DNA of 64,000 nucleotides from Flavobacterium sp. Root186 (GCF_001428525.1 NZ_LMHW01000001.1:186705-250704); one strand, 5' to 3'. Positions 35,943 through 45,761 are shown, counted from the stretch's first letter. Notes: a model not told the origin generated them from the sequence alone. Made by a program: numbers and translations.

Positions 35943-37802
35943 TTATAATTTCTTCGTTATCAACGATTCGATATTGAATACTGCTTCTGGGATTAATTTT
36001 CCGGTTTGAGGCAGATCGTCATAATCATCTGTATCCGGCGCTGTATCCGGATTTGGAGAATATCTTTGCTCGCCTGTACGGAACATAATTCGCTCAAAAC
36101 CATCAACGGGAGCATAAAAAATTCTTGTTGATTCTTTTTCGTCGTTTACTTTTATCGTGTACGAACGGGTTTTAACGTTCAGTTTCACGTTTACTTTATA
36201 TTCTTTTCCGGCTTCGTATTTTGCAATCGTATTAAAACGCGCTCCGGTTTTTGTTTTCAATTGTCCGTCTGAATCAAACGTTAATCTTACGGCAGGCAAT
36301 CCTTGTTTATTTTGAAATTCAACCTGCAATAAACCGTGATTATTTTGTTCCGGTTTAACCGTAAAAGTGACTTCCATTTTTTCTGCAAACGGAATAACAC
36401 GTTCAGCGCGAGCATAATCAAAATAATCCTGATCTCTTAAAGTCAGCCATTTTTTACCCTCTCTCTTTTCAATTTTGGTAGATGCCCAAGCCAAATCATA
36501 CGTATTCCACAACTTTAATTCTTGTCCGTCAGGAAGTTCGTTAAAAATATCATTTGCATTTTCAGTAACGGCACTTACAACCGGAACCGGAATCGACGCT
36601 ACCCAAATATCTTCTTTATTAACGCTGTAACTAACCCAAAGTTTTCCGTCAGGCGGAATTCCGTCTCCCTCAGAAATACCACGAACATATTGAGGCCCTG
36701 CTGATTTGTAGTTTCCGCCATAACGCATCGGACTGATCTCGCCGTGAACCAACAATAGATCTTTGTAATTTAAACCATCATCACTGGTTGAAATTGCTAA
36801 TGGCCAACGATATTCAGACGGATTGTAAACGGTTGCATAACGATTATCAGACGTTTTTTGTCCCCAGATTTTAGCATTACTGTTTACAAAACCTGGTGCA
36901 CGAAGCGGCATATATTCCCAAGATTTTCCGCCGTCTTTGCTGATCGAAGTCAAAGCGTGTTTCCATAAACCTACAACATCTCCGTTTGGCAAATGATACG
37001 AACTAAGCGCTTTGTATGGTTTTTTAAGCGGAATTAATTCGTCATCGCGATCGGCTTCTTCAACCCATTGCTGTAAAACCAAAGGATCTGAAAGGATTTC
37101 TTCGCAGGCTTTTTTCAAACCTTTGTCTTTTGCCTGAGTATAAAATGGAAAAGCAGATTTCGATTTATCCCAAGATTTATTGTATCTGATGAAATAAATT
37201 TCGCCAAAACTTCCGTCTTTTTTAATTTCACGAATGACACGTCCAATTCCTTTTCCATCATTTGGATCATCTTTTTCATCCATTGCGATTCCGTAATACG
37301 CCAAAGCAAAAAGTCGTTTATCTTTTGACGTATAAAAGCCCATTCTCTGGTGCATAATCGCATCCAGATTTTTGGCAACGCCTTCTACTCCATCTTTTTT
37401 CCATCCGTCTGGAATATGATAAATAGGAAAAATTACTTTTGGCATTTTCCAGCTTACACCATCTTTTGAAGTCATAATCAATGTTTGGCTTGGCGGAATA
37501 TGTTCTCCGGCAGGATCACTCAAATATTGGAGATAAAAAGTATCGTTCCAATATGCCATAGTTGGCTGGTGATTGTATGTCCATCCAAAACCATCTGCTT
37601 TTTCAGGATGTTCACGGCTTGCACGCATAATCTGCGTAGCGTGAACGCCAACGGCCGGACTTAACTGTCCGTGATGATAATCGACATTTGAAAGTGTTTT
37701 ACCAACATAGCGCACAGTGTCATTTTGGGCATTTACAGCTGTACCAATCAACAGAATTGTGGCTGTTAGGATATTGGTTTTTATGTTTTGGAAAGTAATC
37801 AT
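35943..37802 (-). CDS. Secreted beta-propeller protein with C-terminal beta-sandwich, unassigned
   Basis: This 619-aa protein has a signal peptide ending near residue 25 (GTAVNAQND). Residues about 30-430 form an Asp-box-like propeller (TSKDGVSWKMPKVIFP; ISKDGGKSWEYMP; STSDDGLNYKDLLLV) with an HHGQLSPAVGVHATQIM opening. Residues about 440-619 look like a concanavalin-type beta-sandwich (MEVTFTVKPEQNNHGLLQVEF; VRLTFDSDGQLK). The fold is shared by glycosidases and exo-lyases of rhamnogalacturonan and arabinogalactan, such as PL26/PL27 and GH145-like groups. I did not recognise a family with confidence, so no activity is claimed. It lies between GH43 and GH78 genes. Confidence 0.62.
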   Translation of the reverse strand: MITFQNIKTNILTATILLIGTAVNAQNDTVRYVGKTLSNVDYHHGQLSPAVGVHATQIMRASREHPEKADGFGWTYNHQPTMAYWNDTFYLQYLSDPAGEHIPPSQTLIMTSKDGVSWKMPKVIFPIYHIPDGWKKDGVEGVAKNLDAIMHQRMGFYTSKDKRLFALAYYGIAMDEKDDPNDGKGIGRVIREIKKDGSFGEIYFIRYNKSWDKSKSAFPFYTQAKDKGLKKACEEILSDPLVLQQWVEEADRDDELIPLKKPYKALSSYHLPNGDVVGLWKHALTSISKDGGKSWEYMPLRAPGFVNSNAKIWGQKTSDNRYATVYNPSEYRWPLAISTSDDGLNYKDLLLVHGEISPMRYGGNYKSAGPQYVRGISEGDGIPPDGKLWVSYSVNKEDIWVASIPVPVVSAVTENANDIFNELPDGQELKLWNTYDLAWASTKIEKREGKKWLTLRDQDYFDYARAERVIPFAEKMEVTFTVKPEQNNHGLLQVEFQNKQGLPAVRLTFDSDGQLKTKTGARFNTIAKYEAGKEYKVNVKLNVKTRSYTIKVNDEKESTRIFYAPVDGFERIMFRTGEQRYSPNPDTAPDTDDYDDLPQTGKLIPEAVFNIESLITKKL

Positions 37803-37816
37803 TTTATATATTTTTG

Positions 37817-37948
37817 TTTCACGCAGATTTTAGCTGATTTTGGCTGATTTCCGCAGATATTATTTTTATCTTTCTGATTTTATTTAATTAGACTAAAAAT
37901 TAAAAATCTGCCTGATCTGTTTTAATCAATTTAAATCTGCGTGAAATT
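37817..37948. repeat. Palindromic repeat of the AAATCTGC family
   Basis: TTTCACGCAGATTTTAGCTG at the left mirrors AAATCTGCGTGAAA at the right. Inner TGATTT/AAATCA units are partly degenerate. It separates the propeller gene from the GH43-like gene. Confidence 0.7.
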
Positions 37949-37953
37949 TTCTT

Positions 37954-38874
37954 CTAATTTTTCTTTTCAATTAATCCCTTTAAAACTTCTTCAGAAATTG
38001 TAGTAATCGTTCCGTGTTTGTGCCCTTCCGGAAGACTTATTTTTGATGAAACATCTTCAAAATGAACAAAATCTGAAGTGCTTAAAGCTTTATAATTTTT
38101 TGAACCATAATTGTCATAATACAACAACCAGTTTTTACCGACTTTTACCACCGTTGGTCCTTCTGATAGATATTCCGTCAATGGCTCCGAACTTTTCTTG
38201 AACGGTCCTAAAGGCGATTTTCCGAACGCCACTTTTATGTTGCGCATGGGTCTAGTATTGTCTTTCAAAACCAAAACATAATCTTTCTTGCCTTTCTTTA
38301 CAATCACGCAGTCAATTACGCTGAAACCTGGATCGTAATATAATTTTGTATCAGAGAATGTTTTAAAATCTTTGGTCGTTACATAATACATTCTGTGGTT
38401 GTTTTTTTCTTCTTCTACTCCTTTTTCAAATCGGAACGGAATTGTCGATGCCCAGATAATAATGTATTCTTTTTTGACATCATCATAAAAAATTTCAGGC
38501 GCCCAAACGTTTACGACTTCTGGCTCGTTTTTCATAACCGGAATATATTGCTGTTCTGACCAATGCATTAAATCTTTAGAACTGGCATATCCAAAACCGT
38601 TTCCGCCTTTCCAGTCGGTTGTCCAAACCATGTGATACGTTCCGTCTGCTCCTTTTGTGATGGATGGATCGCGCATGATTTTGCTTGCGCCGATTTCCGG
38701 TTTTAAGAACGATCCTTCCAAACCTTTCCATTTGTAACCGTCTTCGCTGTACGCCAGATACAAACCTTCGGTGGCTGGTTCTCTAAACGACGTAAAAAGA
38801 TATAGGTCTTTCTTTTTCTGCGAATAACTCATCGCAAAAAAACAGAAAGCTAGTATGATGAAGATTTTTTTCAT
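37954..38874 (-). CDS. GH43-like five-bladed propeller glycosidase
   Basis: This 306-aa secreted protein has a signal peptide (FCFFAMSYSQ) followed by a single five-bladed propeller. Likely catalytic positions are the Asp in IMRDPSI, the pKa modulator region VWAPEIFYD, and the Glu in LSEGPTVVKVG. This matches the spacing of GH43 and GH117-like enzymes. It has no extra CBM and is short for the family. Arabinofuranosidase or galactosidase activity on pectin side chains is the usual expectation. The first Asp of the GH43 triad is not obvious, so subfamily and sugar are uncertain. Confidence 0.75.
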   Translation of the reverse strand: MKKIFIILAFCFFAMSYSQKKKDLYLFTSFREPATEGLYLAYSEDGYKWKGLEGSFLKPEIGASKIMRDPSITKGADGTYHMVWTTDWKGGNGFGYASSKDLMHWSEQQYIPVMKNEPEVVNVWAPEIFYDDVKKEYIIIWASTIPFRFEKGVEEEKNNHRMYYVTTKDFKTFSDTKLYYDPGFSVIDCVIVKKGKKDYVLVLKDNTRPMRNIKVAFGKSPLGPFKKSSEPLTEYLSEGPTVVKVGKNWLLYYDNYGSKNYKALSTSDFVHFEDVSSKISLPEGHKHGTITTISEEVLKGLIEKKN

Positions 38875-38886
38875 GATGTTTATTAA

Positions 38887-38943
38887 ACACTAATTTCACT
38901 AATTAGCACGAATTGAATTGGTGTAAATTCGTGAAATCAGTGT
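38887..38943. repeat. Short palindrome CACTAATTTCACTAATTAGC
   Basis: ACTAATTTCACTAATTAGCACGAATT is partly mirrored by AATTCGTGAAATCAGTG. It fills the gap between GH43-like and GH28 genes. It is related in style to the CACGAATT family but differs in sequence. Confidence 0.5.
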
Positions 38944-38955
38944 TGTATTATTATG

Positions 38956-40524
38956 TTATTCTGCAATCGCTTTTTTATCCAGATCTTTTCCTTTTTTAAC
39001 TACCGTTGTTACGTTGTTAAAAACATTATTTTTCAGGAAAACATTCTTTGTTTCTTTTCCATTTGCTTCGATGAAAACATCGGTTGCATTAAATGGAAAA
39101 TTATTATTAATCATAATGTTTGATGCATTCTCTATTTTGATAACCGGAATTCCTTTTATTGGCGTCGATGAACCAACATTATCTAAAATAAGGTTTTTTG
39201 AATCTGCTATTTTGAAAGAGGAACCAACCGTTGCATTTACTTTTACATCGTGAAATTCAACATCTGTGGCTGTATTAACGGTAAAACCTTCTTTTCCATC
39301 CATGTTAATATTAGAGAATGATATGTTTTGAATTGGCATTTCGGAAATTCCACGAATAAAACCCGCTTTATTTACATTTCCACCCGTAACGTTACTGATA
39401 TGAATGTTTCTAAAAATAGGCGTACGTTCTGTAACGGGCTCTGCCTTATTATCTTTATCATAGAATAAATCCAAAATAATGGCTTCTTCTTTGATGTTTT
39501 TCATTACGATATTGTCTACTCGAATGTCTTCTACAACACCTCCACGACCGCGAGCCGATTTAATACGAATACCACGGTCTGTTCCGTCAAAAACACAATT
39601 TGAAATCGTGATTTTCTTGATTCCGCCAGACATTTCGCTTCCTATTACAACACCACCGTGACCGCTTAACATGGTACAATTGGTAATGGTAACATTTTCT
39701 GTCGCTTTTCCGTATTTACGACCGTCGCCATCTCTTCCTGATTTAATGGTAATACAATCGTCTCCAACGCTGATGTGGCAGTTTGAAATATGAACATTGG
39801 TGCAAGAAGAAGGGTTAATTCCATCTGTATTTGGTGAATGCGGGTTAAAAATTGAAATTCCGGTAACCGTTACATTATCACAAAATTCTGGGTTGATGGT
39901 CCAAAAAGGTGAATTTTGAAACGTAACACCTTCAATTAAAATGTTTTTGCAGTTATAAGCCTGAAAAAAAGAAGGCCTGAAGAATTTCTTGTCAACTGTT
40001 CTTTTGTAATATGGTTCTGTGTAAAGTCCTTTATTTTGCTCTTCCCACATCGTTTGATATTTCGTCGGAGGAAGTGGTTCTTTGGCAGTTTCAATTCGGT
40101 ACACTTCATTCCACCACGCTTTTCCTTGTCCGTCGATTACACCTCTTCCTGTAATGGTAATATTTTCTACATCTTTGGCATAAAATAAGGGCTGGAAACT
40201 TTTCATCACGATTCCTTCGTAACGCATTTCTACATACGGAAGAAAATCATCGAAGTTCTCTGAAAACTTTAAAAGTGCTCCTGAATCTAAATGAATGGTG
40301 ATGTTGCTTTTTAGTGTTAATGCTCCAGTAAGATATTCTCCAGCAGGAAAAAAAATGGTTCCTCCCCCGTTTTTAGATGCTTTTTCGATCGCATTCTGAA
40401 TGGCTTGTGTGCATTTTATTCCTTTGTTGTTTCCGCCTTCGTTTAGGATGTTCAACCAGCCGTCGTTTGCGAAAGCGGTGTTTAATCCGAGAATGAAGCA
40501 GAGTGTTATTAGTATGTTTTTCAT
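38956..40524 (-). CDS. GH28 polygalacturonase
   Basis: This 522-aa secreted beta-helix enzyme has a signal peptide (LGLNTAFAND). All four GH28 motifs are present: NTDG 232-235 (D234), GDD (D255, D256), GHG (H289) and RIK 320-322. It hydrolyses alpha-1,4-galacturonosyl bonds, either endo or exo. The long insert around 150-190 is like exo-acting bacterial members and rhamnogalacturonan hydrolases. It would process the galacturonan backbone after CE8 demethylation and lyase cutting. No T9SS sorting domain is visible, so it is likely periplasmic. Confidence 0.94.
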   Translation of the reverse strand: MKNILITLCFILGLNTAFANDGWLNILNEGGNNKGIKCTQAIQNAIEKASKNGGGTIFFPAGEYLTGALTLKSNITIHLDSGALLKFSENFDDFLPYVEMRYEGIVMKSFQPLFYAKDVENITITGRGVIDGQGKAWWNEVYRIETAKEPLPPTKYQTMWEEQNKGLYTEPYYKRTVDKKFFRPSFFQAYNCKNILIEGVTFQNSPFWTINPEFCDNVTVTGISIFNPHSPNTDGINPSSCTNVHISNCHISVGDDCITIKSGRDGDGRKYGKATENVTITNCTMLSGHGGVVIGSEMSGGIKKITISNCVFDGTDRGIRIKSARGRGGVVEDIRVDNIVMKNIKEEAIILDLFYDKDNKAEPVTERTPIFRNIHISNVTGGNVNKAGFIRGISEMPIQNISFSNINMDGKEGFTVNTATDVEFHDVKVNATVGSSFKIADSKNLILDNVGSSTPIKGIPVIKIENASNIMINNNFPFNATDVFIEANGKETKNVFLKNNVFNNVTTVVKKGKDLDKKAIAE

Positions 40525-40539
40525 AGTTTATTTTTTTGT

Positions 40540-40640
40540 TCTCTCACAGATTTTGCAGATTGTGCTGATTTTTTTTTTGCCACTGATTTAACAGATTAAA
40601 ATGATTTTTTATCTGCTTGATCTGTCAAATCTGCGAGAGT
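40540..40640. repeat. Palindromic repeat of the AAATCTGC family
   Basis: CTCTCACAGATTTTGCAGAT mirrors ATCTGTCAAATCTGCGAGAG. It adjoins the next repeat at 40660-40757; both fill the gap between GH140 and GH28. Confidence 0.7.
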
Positions 40641-40659
40641 ATTATATTCTCATTTTTTA

Positions 40660-40757
40660 TCATTTCGACGTAAGGAGAAATCCTCGTTAGTAGCTCCGCA
40701 TGGTTGATCAACTTTGTAGAGTTTCTTGCGAAGATTTCTCCTTCGTCGAAATGACAA
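40660..40757. repeat. Palindromic repeat TCATTTCGACG / CGTCGAAATGA (uninterrupted copy)
   Basis: The left end TCATTTCGACGTAAGGAGAA mirrors TTCTCCTTCGTCGAAATGA at the right. Copies occur at 45607-45735 and 57220-57323, and a fragment at 3580-3624. This copy shows the uninterrupted GATTTCTCC arm. The remaining 40758-40822 bases hold a CACTAATTACTTTTTAC-type palindrome fragment. Confidence 0.75.
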
Positions 40758-40822
40758 GATTGTGGATAACCCGTGATTATTCACGAATTGCATTTCACTA
40801 ATTACTTTTTACTTTTCACTAA

Positions 40823-42226
40823 TCACTTAGTAGATTTCAAAATCAAAACCCAGTCATTGCCATCTTCTTTTTTACCTTCTGGTTGAAAGTTTTGAGTTCC
40901 TTTATTATCAAATGTTCCAATTTTAGTTTTCTTCCCGTTTCTTGGATTGTACCAAATCGCTTCGAATTTATCTCCTGAAATTTTTCCTAGTTTTACTTCT
41001 ATTATTCTTCCGTTGTAAGTGTATAGCAAAGCGTATTTTTCTCCTCTTATGGCCGGAATATAATCGTATTTCTCACCTTGATTTAAAACTAAAGAAACAT
41101 CTGGAACTCCTTCTAAAAATGGAAATTCTTCTATTAATTTCTTAATATAGACCATTTGTTTAGCACCTGGAGCATTGATTGCCGATGTCCATAATTCTTT
41201 GTTTCCGTAGGCTGGTTTATCGCCTTTTCTGAACATCTGCATTACAGCGTTATGTCCGTATGTGTACCCTGCAGCACCTGAAAGAACCGACCAATATCCG
41301 TAACGGCGAACGTCATTGTCTGTCCATTTTGGCTGTAAAGTGTCGTGTAAACCATGTGGAATTCCTTCGTAAGATGGCTCTCCGTCAAGTGTAGGTTTTG
41401 TTGGTTTTAATTCGAAATCTCTTAGCACGAATTTATAATTGTCTTCTTTGAAATTCGTTTGTATTGAATCCTGATCGTATCTTCTGTGTCCCGATTGGAA
41501 CATATTGAAATCTAACCATTTTTCGTTATGATAATTCTCAGAAGAATCGGTTCTTCCAAATGGGTGAAAAGTCACTAACTGGTCTGGATTATTGGTTTTT
41601 AAAGTATTTCCTATCGCGTTCCAGATATCCATAAATTCGTTTCCATGTGTGTCTCCACCGTTTAGCCAAATTACATTGGTTCTGTTTTTATATCTGTCAG
41701 CTAAAAATTTCGCGTATTTTTCCGCTTGTTCTTTATTGATTTTGTTTCCTTTTGAAACATTTGTTCCCCAAACCGGAACCATTGCAACGTAGATTCCATT
41801 TTTCTGAGCAACATCCAAAGTGAAATCTACGTGATCCCAATAATCGTATTCTTGTTTGTTGTTGAAATTATTTCCGGCCGTGATTAAAGGTTTTGAAACA
41901 TCTTCGTTAATTAAAGCTGCACTTCCATAAACATTCACAGCGTTTATATTATGCAGAACCATGACCTGAACTACATTGAATCCTTTTTCTTTTCTGTCTT
42001 TAAAGTATTTATCAACTCCTGCTCTATCTAATTTTCCGAATGTCAGCCAGCCTGTATCACCTAACCAGAAAAAAGGTTTTTCGTTTTCGGTAACAAAATA
42101 ATGCTGATTTTTAGAAACTTTGATTTGAGGTAAAGCACCTTTTGTTTGAGATTGCGAGAATCCGCTTTGTGCTGTCAACAAAAAGCTTATACAAAGGGCG
42201 TATAAATATTTAATTTTCAGATTCAT
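40823..42226 (-). CDS. GH140-type apiosidase (DUF4038)
   Basis: This 467-aa secreted protein has a signal peptide (TAQSGFSQS), a DUF4038-type TIM barrel (about 35-360) and a C-terminal beta-domain. The barrel starts FFWLGDTGWLTFGKLDR. Predicted catalytic residues are D192 (NGGDTHG) and E283 (LDGEPSYEG), which align with the Asp/Glu pair known for GH140 apiosidase BT1012 of Bacteroides thetaiotaomicron. That enzyme removes apiose-linked side chains from rhamnogalacturonan II. Its presence is one of the best hints that this locus handles apiose-containing pectin. Other DUF4038 proteins have unknown activity, so the substrate is not proven. Confidence 0.82.
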   Translation of the reverse strand: MNLKIKYLYALCISFLLTAQSGFSQSQTKGALPQIKVSKNQHYFVTENEKPFFWLGDTGWLTFGKLDRAGVDKYFKDRKEKGFNVVQVMVLHNINAVNVYGSAALINEDVSKPLITAGNNFNNKQEYDYWDHVDFTLDVAQKNGIYVAMVPVWGTNVSKGNKINKEQAEKYAKFLADRYKNRTNVIWLNGGDTHGNEFMDIWNAIGNTLKTNNPDQLVTFHPFGRTDSSENYHNEKWLDFNMFQSGHRRYDQDSIQTNFKEDNYKFVLRDFELKPTKPTLDGEPSYEGIPHGLHDTLQPKWTDNDVRRYGYWSVLSGAAGYTYGHNAVMQMFRKGDKPAYGNKELWTSAINAPGAKQMVYIKKLIEEFPFLEGVPDVSLVLNQGEKYDYIPAIRGEKYALLYTYNGRIIEVKLGKISGDKFEAIWYNPRNGKKTKIGTFDNKGTQNFQPEGKKEDGNDWVLILKSTK

Positions 42227-42263
42227 TTTGGTTTTATTTTGAAATTATATTTTGTAGTTTTTT

Positions 42264-42349
42264 GCCACGAATTCACGAATTTTTATTTGAATATGATTAT
42301 AAATAATTCGTGAATTGCTTCGCCTGTTCACTATCGTTCGAGTCGTGGC
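42264..42349. repeat. GCCACGAATTCACGAATT palindrome interrupted by a 27-bp module
   Basis: The left arm is intact, but the right arm AATTCGTGAATT-CGTGGC is split by 27 bases at 42317-42343 that start GCTTCGCC and end TCGAGT. The same module splits two unrelated repeats at 45688-45714 and 59559-59585. The uninterrupted copy is at 31260-31322. Confidence 0.8.
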
Positions 42350-42360
42350 TAATGACTCTT

Positions 42361-45300
42361 TTATTTTTTCACTATGAAAAGCACTTTTTCTTTGATTTCT
42401 GATTGCGGAATTACTACTGTTTTTCCTCCGTTTATATTTGCTTTTTTTGTAATTTTTCCTGTTGCTGCGTTTATGGCGTAAACTTCGAAAGTTCCTTTTG
42501 TATTCGACAAATCAATTGAAATTTCCTGATCGTTTTTTAAATAGAAAAGGTAGCTTTTTCCTTTATTTTCCAGTTTCCAAAGATTATCTGAAAACGTGTT
42601 TCCTTCTACTAATTTCATTTCGCTTAAAGCTGCATAAAACTCAGGCAATTCAATTTTTGGAATATTTGGCATTGACGCTCCCGCCATTAAAGCCGGCCAT
42701 CCAAATCTTGGTGAACCATCTGTTGAGTATAAAATTACTTTTTCAGGATATTTTTCTCTGTATTCACGAACGGCTCTATAAACCTGATTGTCTGTTTCTT
42801 TTCCGGTTTTTAATTTTCTCGCGTGTTGTCTTGGCGCTAGATTTTTTCCGCCTTCTGGTGCATAAGCCGATCCGTCTTCTTTGTAATACCAATAACGAAT
42901 GTCAATTGCGTCTACTGTTTTGGCTCTTTTGGCATCATTTAAAATAGCATCCTGAACATCTTTTGTGGCACTTAAACCTATGATTGCTTTTTTATTCGTT
43001 TCGTCTTTCCATTTTTGAACTTCGTCCAGCCAGAATTCCATAAAGTGTAGTGGACCAGTATATTCGGCACTTGTTAACTGAATTATGTTGCTGTTTTCCT
43101 TAAAATTCTCCAAAGATTTTCTGATGAATCCTTCATGCAATTTTCTTCTTGCAGGATTATTAACATCGTAAAACTGTTCTGCCATGAAAATACGCTTGTC
43201 TCCTGCATACGGCGGAGGTTCCGGAAAACCTGTGCTGTTTATATTGTTTGCGGAACGCCAAGGCGAACTTGACCAATGTGCTCCAGCTTCTATAATATTA
43301 TGCTGAAAATATTGCTGATTGACTAATACTTGTCCTTTTATTTCGGCTACGTTAGCAAAAAGTGCCAAACGATCCCAATACCAATCGTTGAATTTTGTTA
43401 AATCGTATTTACTTAATTGATCCCAAGCCAAATCCTGACCGCTTCTGGCAAATGGCTGTTCGTAAAACGGAGGCCAGACATCGGCATCAAAACGGCGAAC
43501 GCGTTCGTGATCGTCCATTCTTCTCTCATACCATAAACCATAATTATGTTCTAAAGCGACCATATTATTGGTACTCAAATAATCTGAAACTTCATTGATA
43601 TTATCTGTGAATCCGGTTCCAGTTCTTCCCGGAACGAATCTGGTAACATCCGGAACTGATTTAGAAATATCGCTGTCTCTAAGGCTTCCGCGCCACCACG
43701 GTACGCTTAATCTGTTTCCGGCAATTACTTTATTATCATAAGTAAGCCAGCCGTTTTTTGTGATTACTTTTTTATCTGAAATTGTATTTTGTGCCGAATT
43801 TATTTTTAAATCATTTGCGTTTTTAAGACCTGAAATATTGGTATCAATTGGATTTGCTTTTGAAACTTCTGCAATCCATTCGACCAAACTTTCTTTTGGA
43901 GCAGCTGAATTTTTAGTTAATTCTTGCGCGACTTCCATTGTTGGACTTGAAGAAGGTTCTGAACCTAAATCGTAGATATATGGGTTTACTGGAAGTTTTT
44001 CTAATCTGTTTTCTAATTGTGCGTAAAACAAACTTCTCGGAGAAATGTGGTTATTTACGTCTTTCCAATGTCCGTCACCGGCCATGATGCCGCCCCAAGT
44101 TCCGAAAGCCCAGTTTTGTGCTGTTGGCGGACTATAACATTCAATTTTAGATGCTGATGTTTCCCAGATAACACTATTTGCAGCCGTCCATCCTGCTCCT
44201 CTTCCGTTCTGTTCTCTGTTGTTGTAGCTTAAAGCGTGACCGTCTACATAAGAAATTTCAAATAATATTCCTGTAGCCCAGCTTCCGATCGCACCGCTGT
44301 TATTAAAAGGTAAAAATGATTCGCATTGAATAAACACATTTGGCCCCGTTGTTCCGAAACCACCTACCGCAAAATCGTGGTAACCATGTTCAGAGTAACA
44401 ACGCTGAAATAAAGTCTGCTGCCCTTCTGTGTAAAAAGTGTGGCGTCTAAAACCTGCAATTTCAGAAACTGGTTCTGTTGCAATACAATCTTCAACTGTA
44501 ATTTGCTGTGCTGATTTTAATACCGAAACGGCACCGCCTGCAAAATGCTTGAAACTAACTTGTTTTACCCACGCATTTTTTGTGTTTTCGATGCTGATTC
44601 CTAACCATCTATGTTCTTCGTCTTTTGGTTTTGACGTATCATAAGCTGATTTCAATAAAATATTTTCAATTCCGATTTGCTCGATTCTTCCCGGCCAAGT
44701 ATACGCTGTAATTTTTGCAGTTCCGTAAACATCATCTAAAGTCATCGTTAATGGAGCGTTTAATGTAACTTCATTGCCATTGATTTTCACAACGACTCTG
44801 TTCCAAGTAATATCCCAATCGTTTTTTTTCCAGCCAACCCAGCCTGTTTCTGCACCAAAATCATCCATTTTTAACTCTTTAATCCAATTATCGGTTAAAG
44901 GTTTTGTGATGATGATTTCGTCAGATACTTTTAGTTTTGAAGCGTTTTTTAACTGAATTGCTTTTGTACCAAGTGGTGTATAGGTTGTGTTGAATTCGAA
45001 AGTTTCGTCCAATTTTTTATCATCAACGCCTAAAATTCTAATTATGGCTTCTCTGTTTAATCCGGTTCCTAAAAGAATAGTTCCGTTTTCATTGTTGCCG
45101 CTTCCGCGTAAGATAACTCCGGTTTTTTTGATGAATAAAGTTCCGTTGATTTTAAAAGTTCCTTTATCTAAAAGTATTGCACCTCGAAAACCAGATTTGT
45201 TTGGTTTCAAATTACTTACATAATCAATCGCTGCCTGAATTCTTTGAGTGGCATCTTCTTCTTGCTTCGGAACAAAAATTTTATTCTCCACGTTCGGAAT

Positions 45301-45516
45301 TGCTTTTTCAGAGGCCATATATCCTGCATAAGAAAAATCAGGAATTTGGTTTCCTTTATTATCTGCTGTAAAAGAAAGTTTTCCTTCTTTGGTTTTGATA
45401 ATGTCTGGAAAATTGTTTTGGGCTGTAATGTTTCCGCTAATAAACATAGTAATACACATTAAAGAAAATGTGTTTTTGAAAGAAGAAACTATATTTTTTA
45501 ATTGATCGAAATTCAC
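42361..45516 (-). CDS. Beta-helix (pectate-lyase-like) protein fused to a large C-terminal domain (DUF6298-like)
   Basis: This 1051-aa secreted protein has two parts. Residues about 40-560 form a right-handed beta-helix (GTFKINGTLFIKKTGVILRG; ISIENTKNAWVKQVSFKHF; FIQCESFLPFNNSGAIGSW). Residues about 600-1051 are a separate domain with a TIM-barrel-like alternation (NMVALEHNYGLWYERRMD; LFANVAEIKGQVLVNQQYFQ; AIIGLSATKDVQDAIL; DAIDIRYWYYK). A small beta-sandwich closes the chain. The helix suggests uronan binding or cleavage, and the second part could be a glycosidase. No known catalytic motif was recognised in either half, so the activity is open. Confidence 0.7.
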   Translation of the reverse strand: MNFDQLKNIVSSFKNTFSLMCITMFISGNITAQNNFPDIIKTKEGKLSFTADNKGNQIPDFSYAGYMASEKAIPNVENKIFVPKQEEDATQRIQAAIDYVSNLKPNKSGFRGAILLDKGTFKINGTLFIKKTGVILRGSGNNENGTILLGTGLNREAIIRILGVDDKKLDETFEFNTTYTPLGTKAIQLKNASKLKVSDEIIITKPLTDNWIKELKMDDFGAETGWVGWKKNDWDITWNRVVVKINGNEVTLNAPLTMTLDDVYGTAKITAYTWPGRIEQIGIENILLKSAYDTSKPKDEEHRWLGISIENTKNAWVKQVSFKHFAGGAVSVLKSAQQITVEDCIATEPVSEIAGFRRHTFYTEGQQTLFQRCYSEHGYHDFAVGGFGTTGPNVFIQCESFLPFNNSGAIGSWATGILFEISYVDGHALSYNNREQNGRGAGWTAANSVIWETSASKIECYSPPTAQNWAFGTWGGIMAGDGHWKDVNNHISPRSLFYAQLENRLEKLPVNPYIYDLGSEPSSSPTMEVAQELTKNSAAPKESLVEWIAEVSKANPIDTNISGLKNANDLKINSAQNTISDKKVITKNGWLTYDNKVIAGNRLSVPWWRGSLRDSDISKSVPDVTRFVPGRTGTGFTDNINEVSDYLSTNNMVALEHNYGLWYERRMDDHERVRRFDADVWPPFYEQPFARSGQDLAWDQLSKYDLTKFNDWYWDRLALFANVAEIKGQVLVNQQYFQHNIIEAGAHWSSSPWRSANNINSTGFPEPPPYAGDKRIFMAEQFYDVNNPARRKLHEGFIRKSLENFKENSNIIQLTSAEYTGPLHFMEFWLDEVQKWKDETNKKAIIGLSATKDVQDAILNDAKRAKTVDAIDIRYWYYKEDGSAYAPEGGKNLAPRQHARKLKTGKETDNQVYRAVREYREKYPEKVILYSTDGSPRFGWPALMAGASMPNIPKIELPEFYAALSEMKLVEGNTFSDNLWKLENKGKSYLFYLKNDQEISIDLSNTKGTFEVYAINAATGKITKKANINGGKTVVIPQSEIKEKVLFIVKK

Positions 45517-45606
45517 TTTTTTTCTTAATTTAAATTTCAGAGTTTAGATTCTTAAAATTAATCTTTTAAGGAACAATAAATTTATAAAATCCTATTTTCT
45601 CCAATC

Positions 45607-45735
45607 TTGTCATTTCGACGAAGGAGAAATCTTCGTTGCTAAATCGACAAAGATTGATATACTTTGAGGAGTTTCTTGCGAAGATTTGCTTCACCAGTTC
45701 GCTATCGCTCGAGTCTCCTTATGTCGAAATGACAA
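45607..45735. repeat. TCATTTCGACG palindrome interrupted by a 27-bp module
   Basis: The palindrome matches 40660-40757 except that 27 bases (45688-45714, starting GCTTCACC and ending TCGAGT) are inserted between GAAGATTT and CTCC. Removing them restores the standard arm exactly. Confidence 0.85.
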
Positions 45736-45761
45736 AACTAGATTGATGTATTATGTTAAGA

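Noticed and set aside
42462..42947. 161-codon + strand reading frame
   Set aside because: It lies opposite the beta-helix fusion gene and has a low-complexity hydrophobic content typical of antisense frames.
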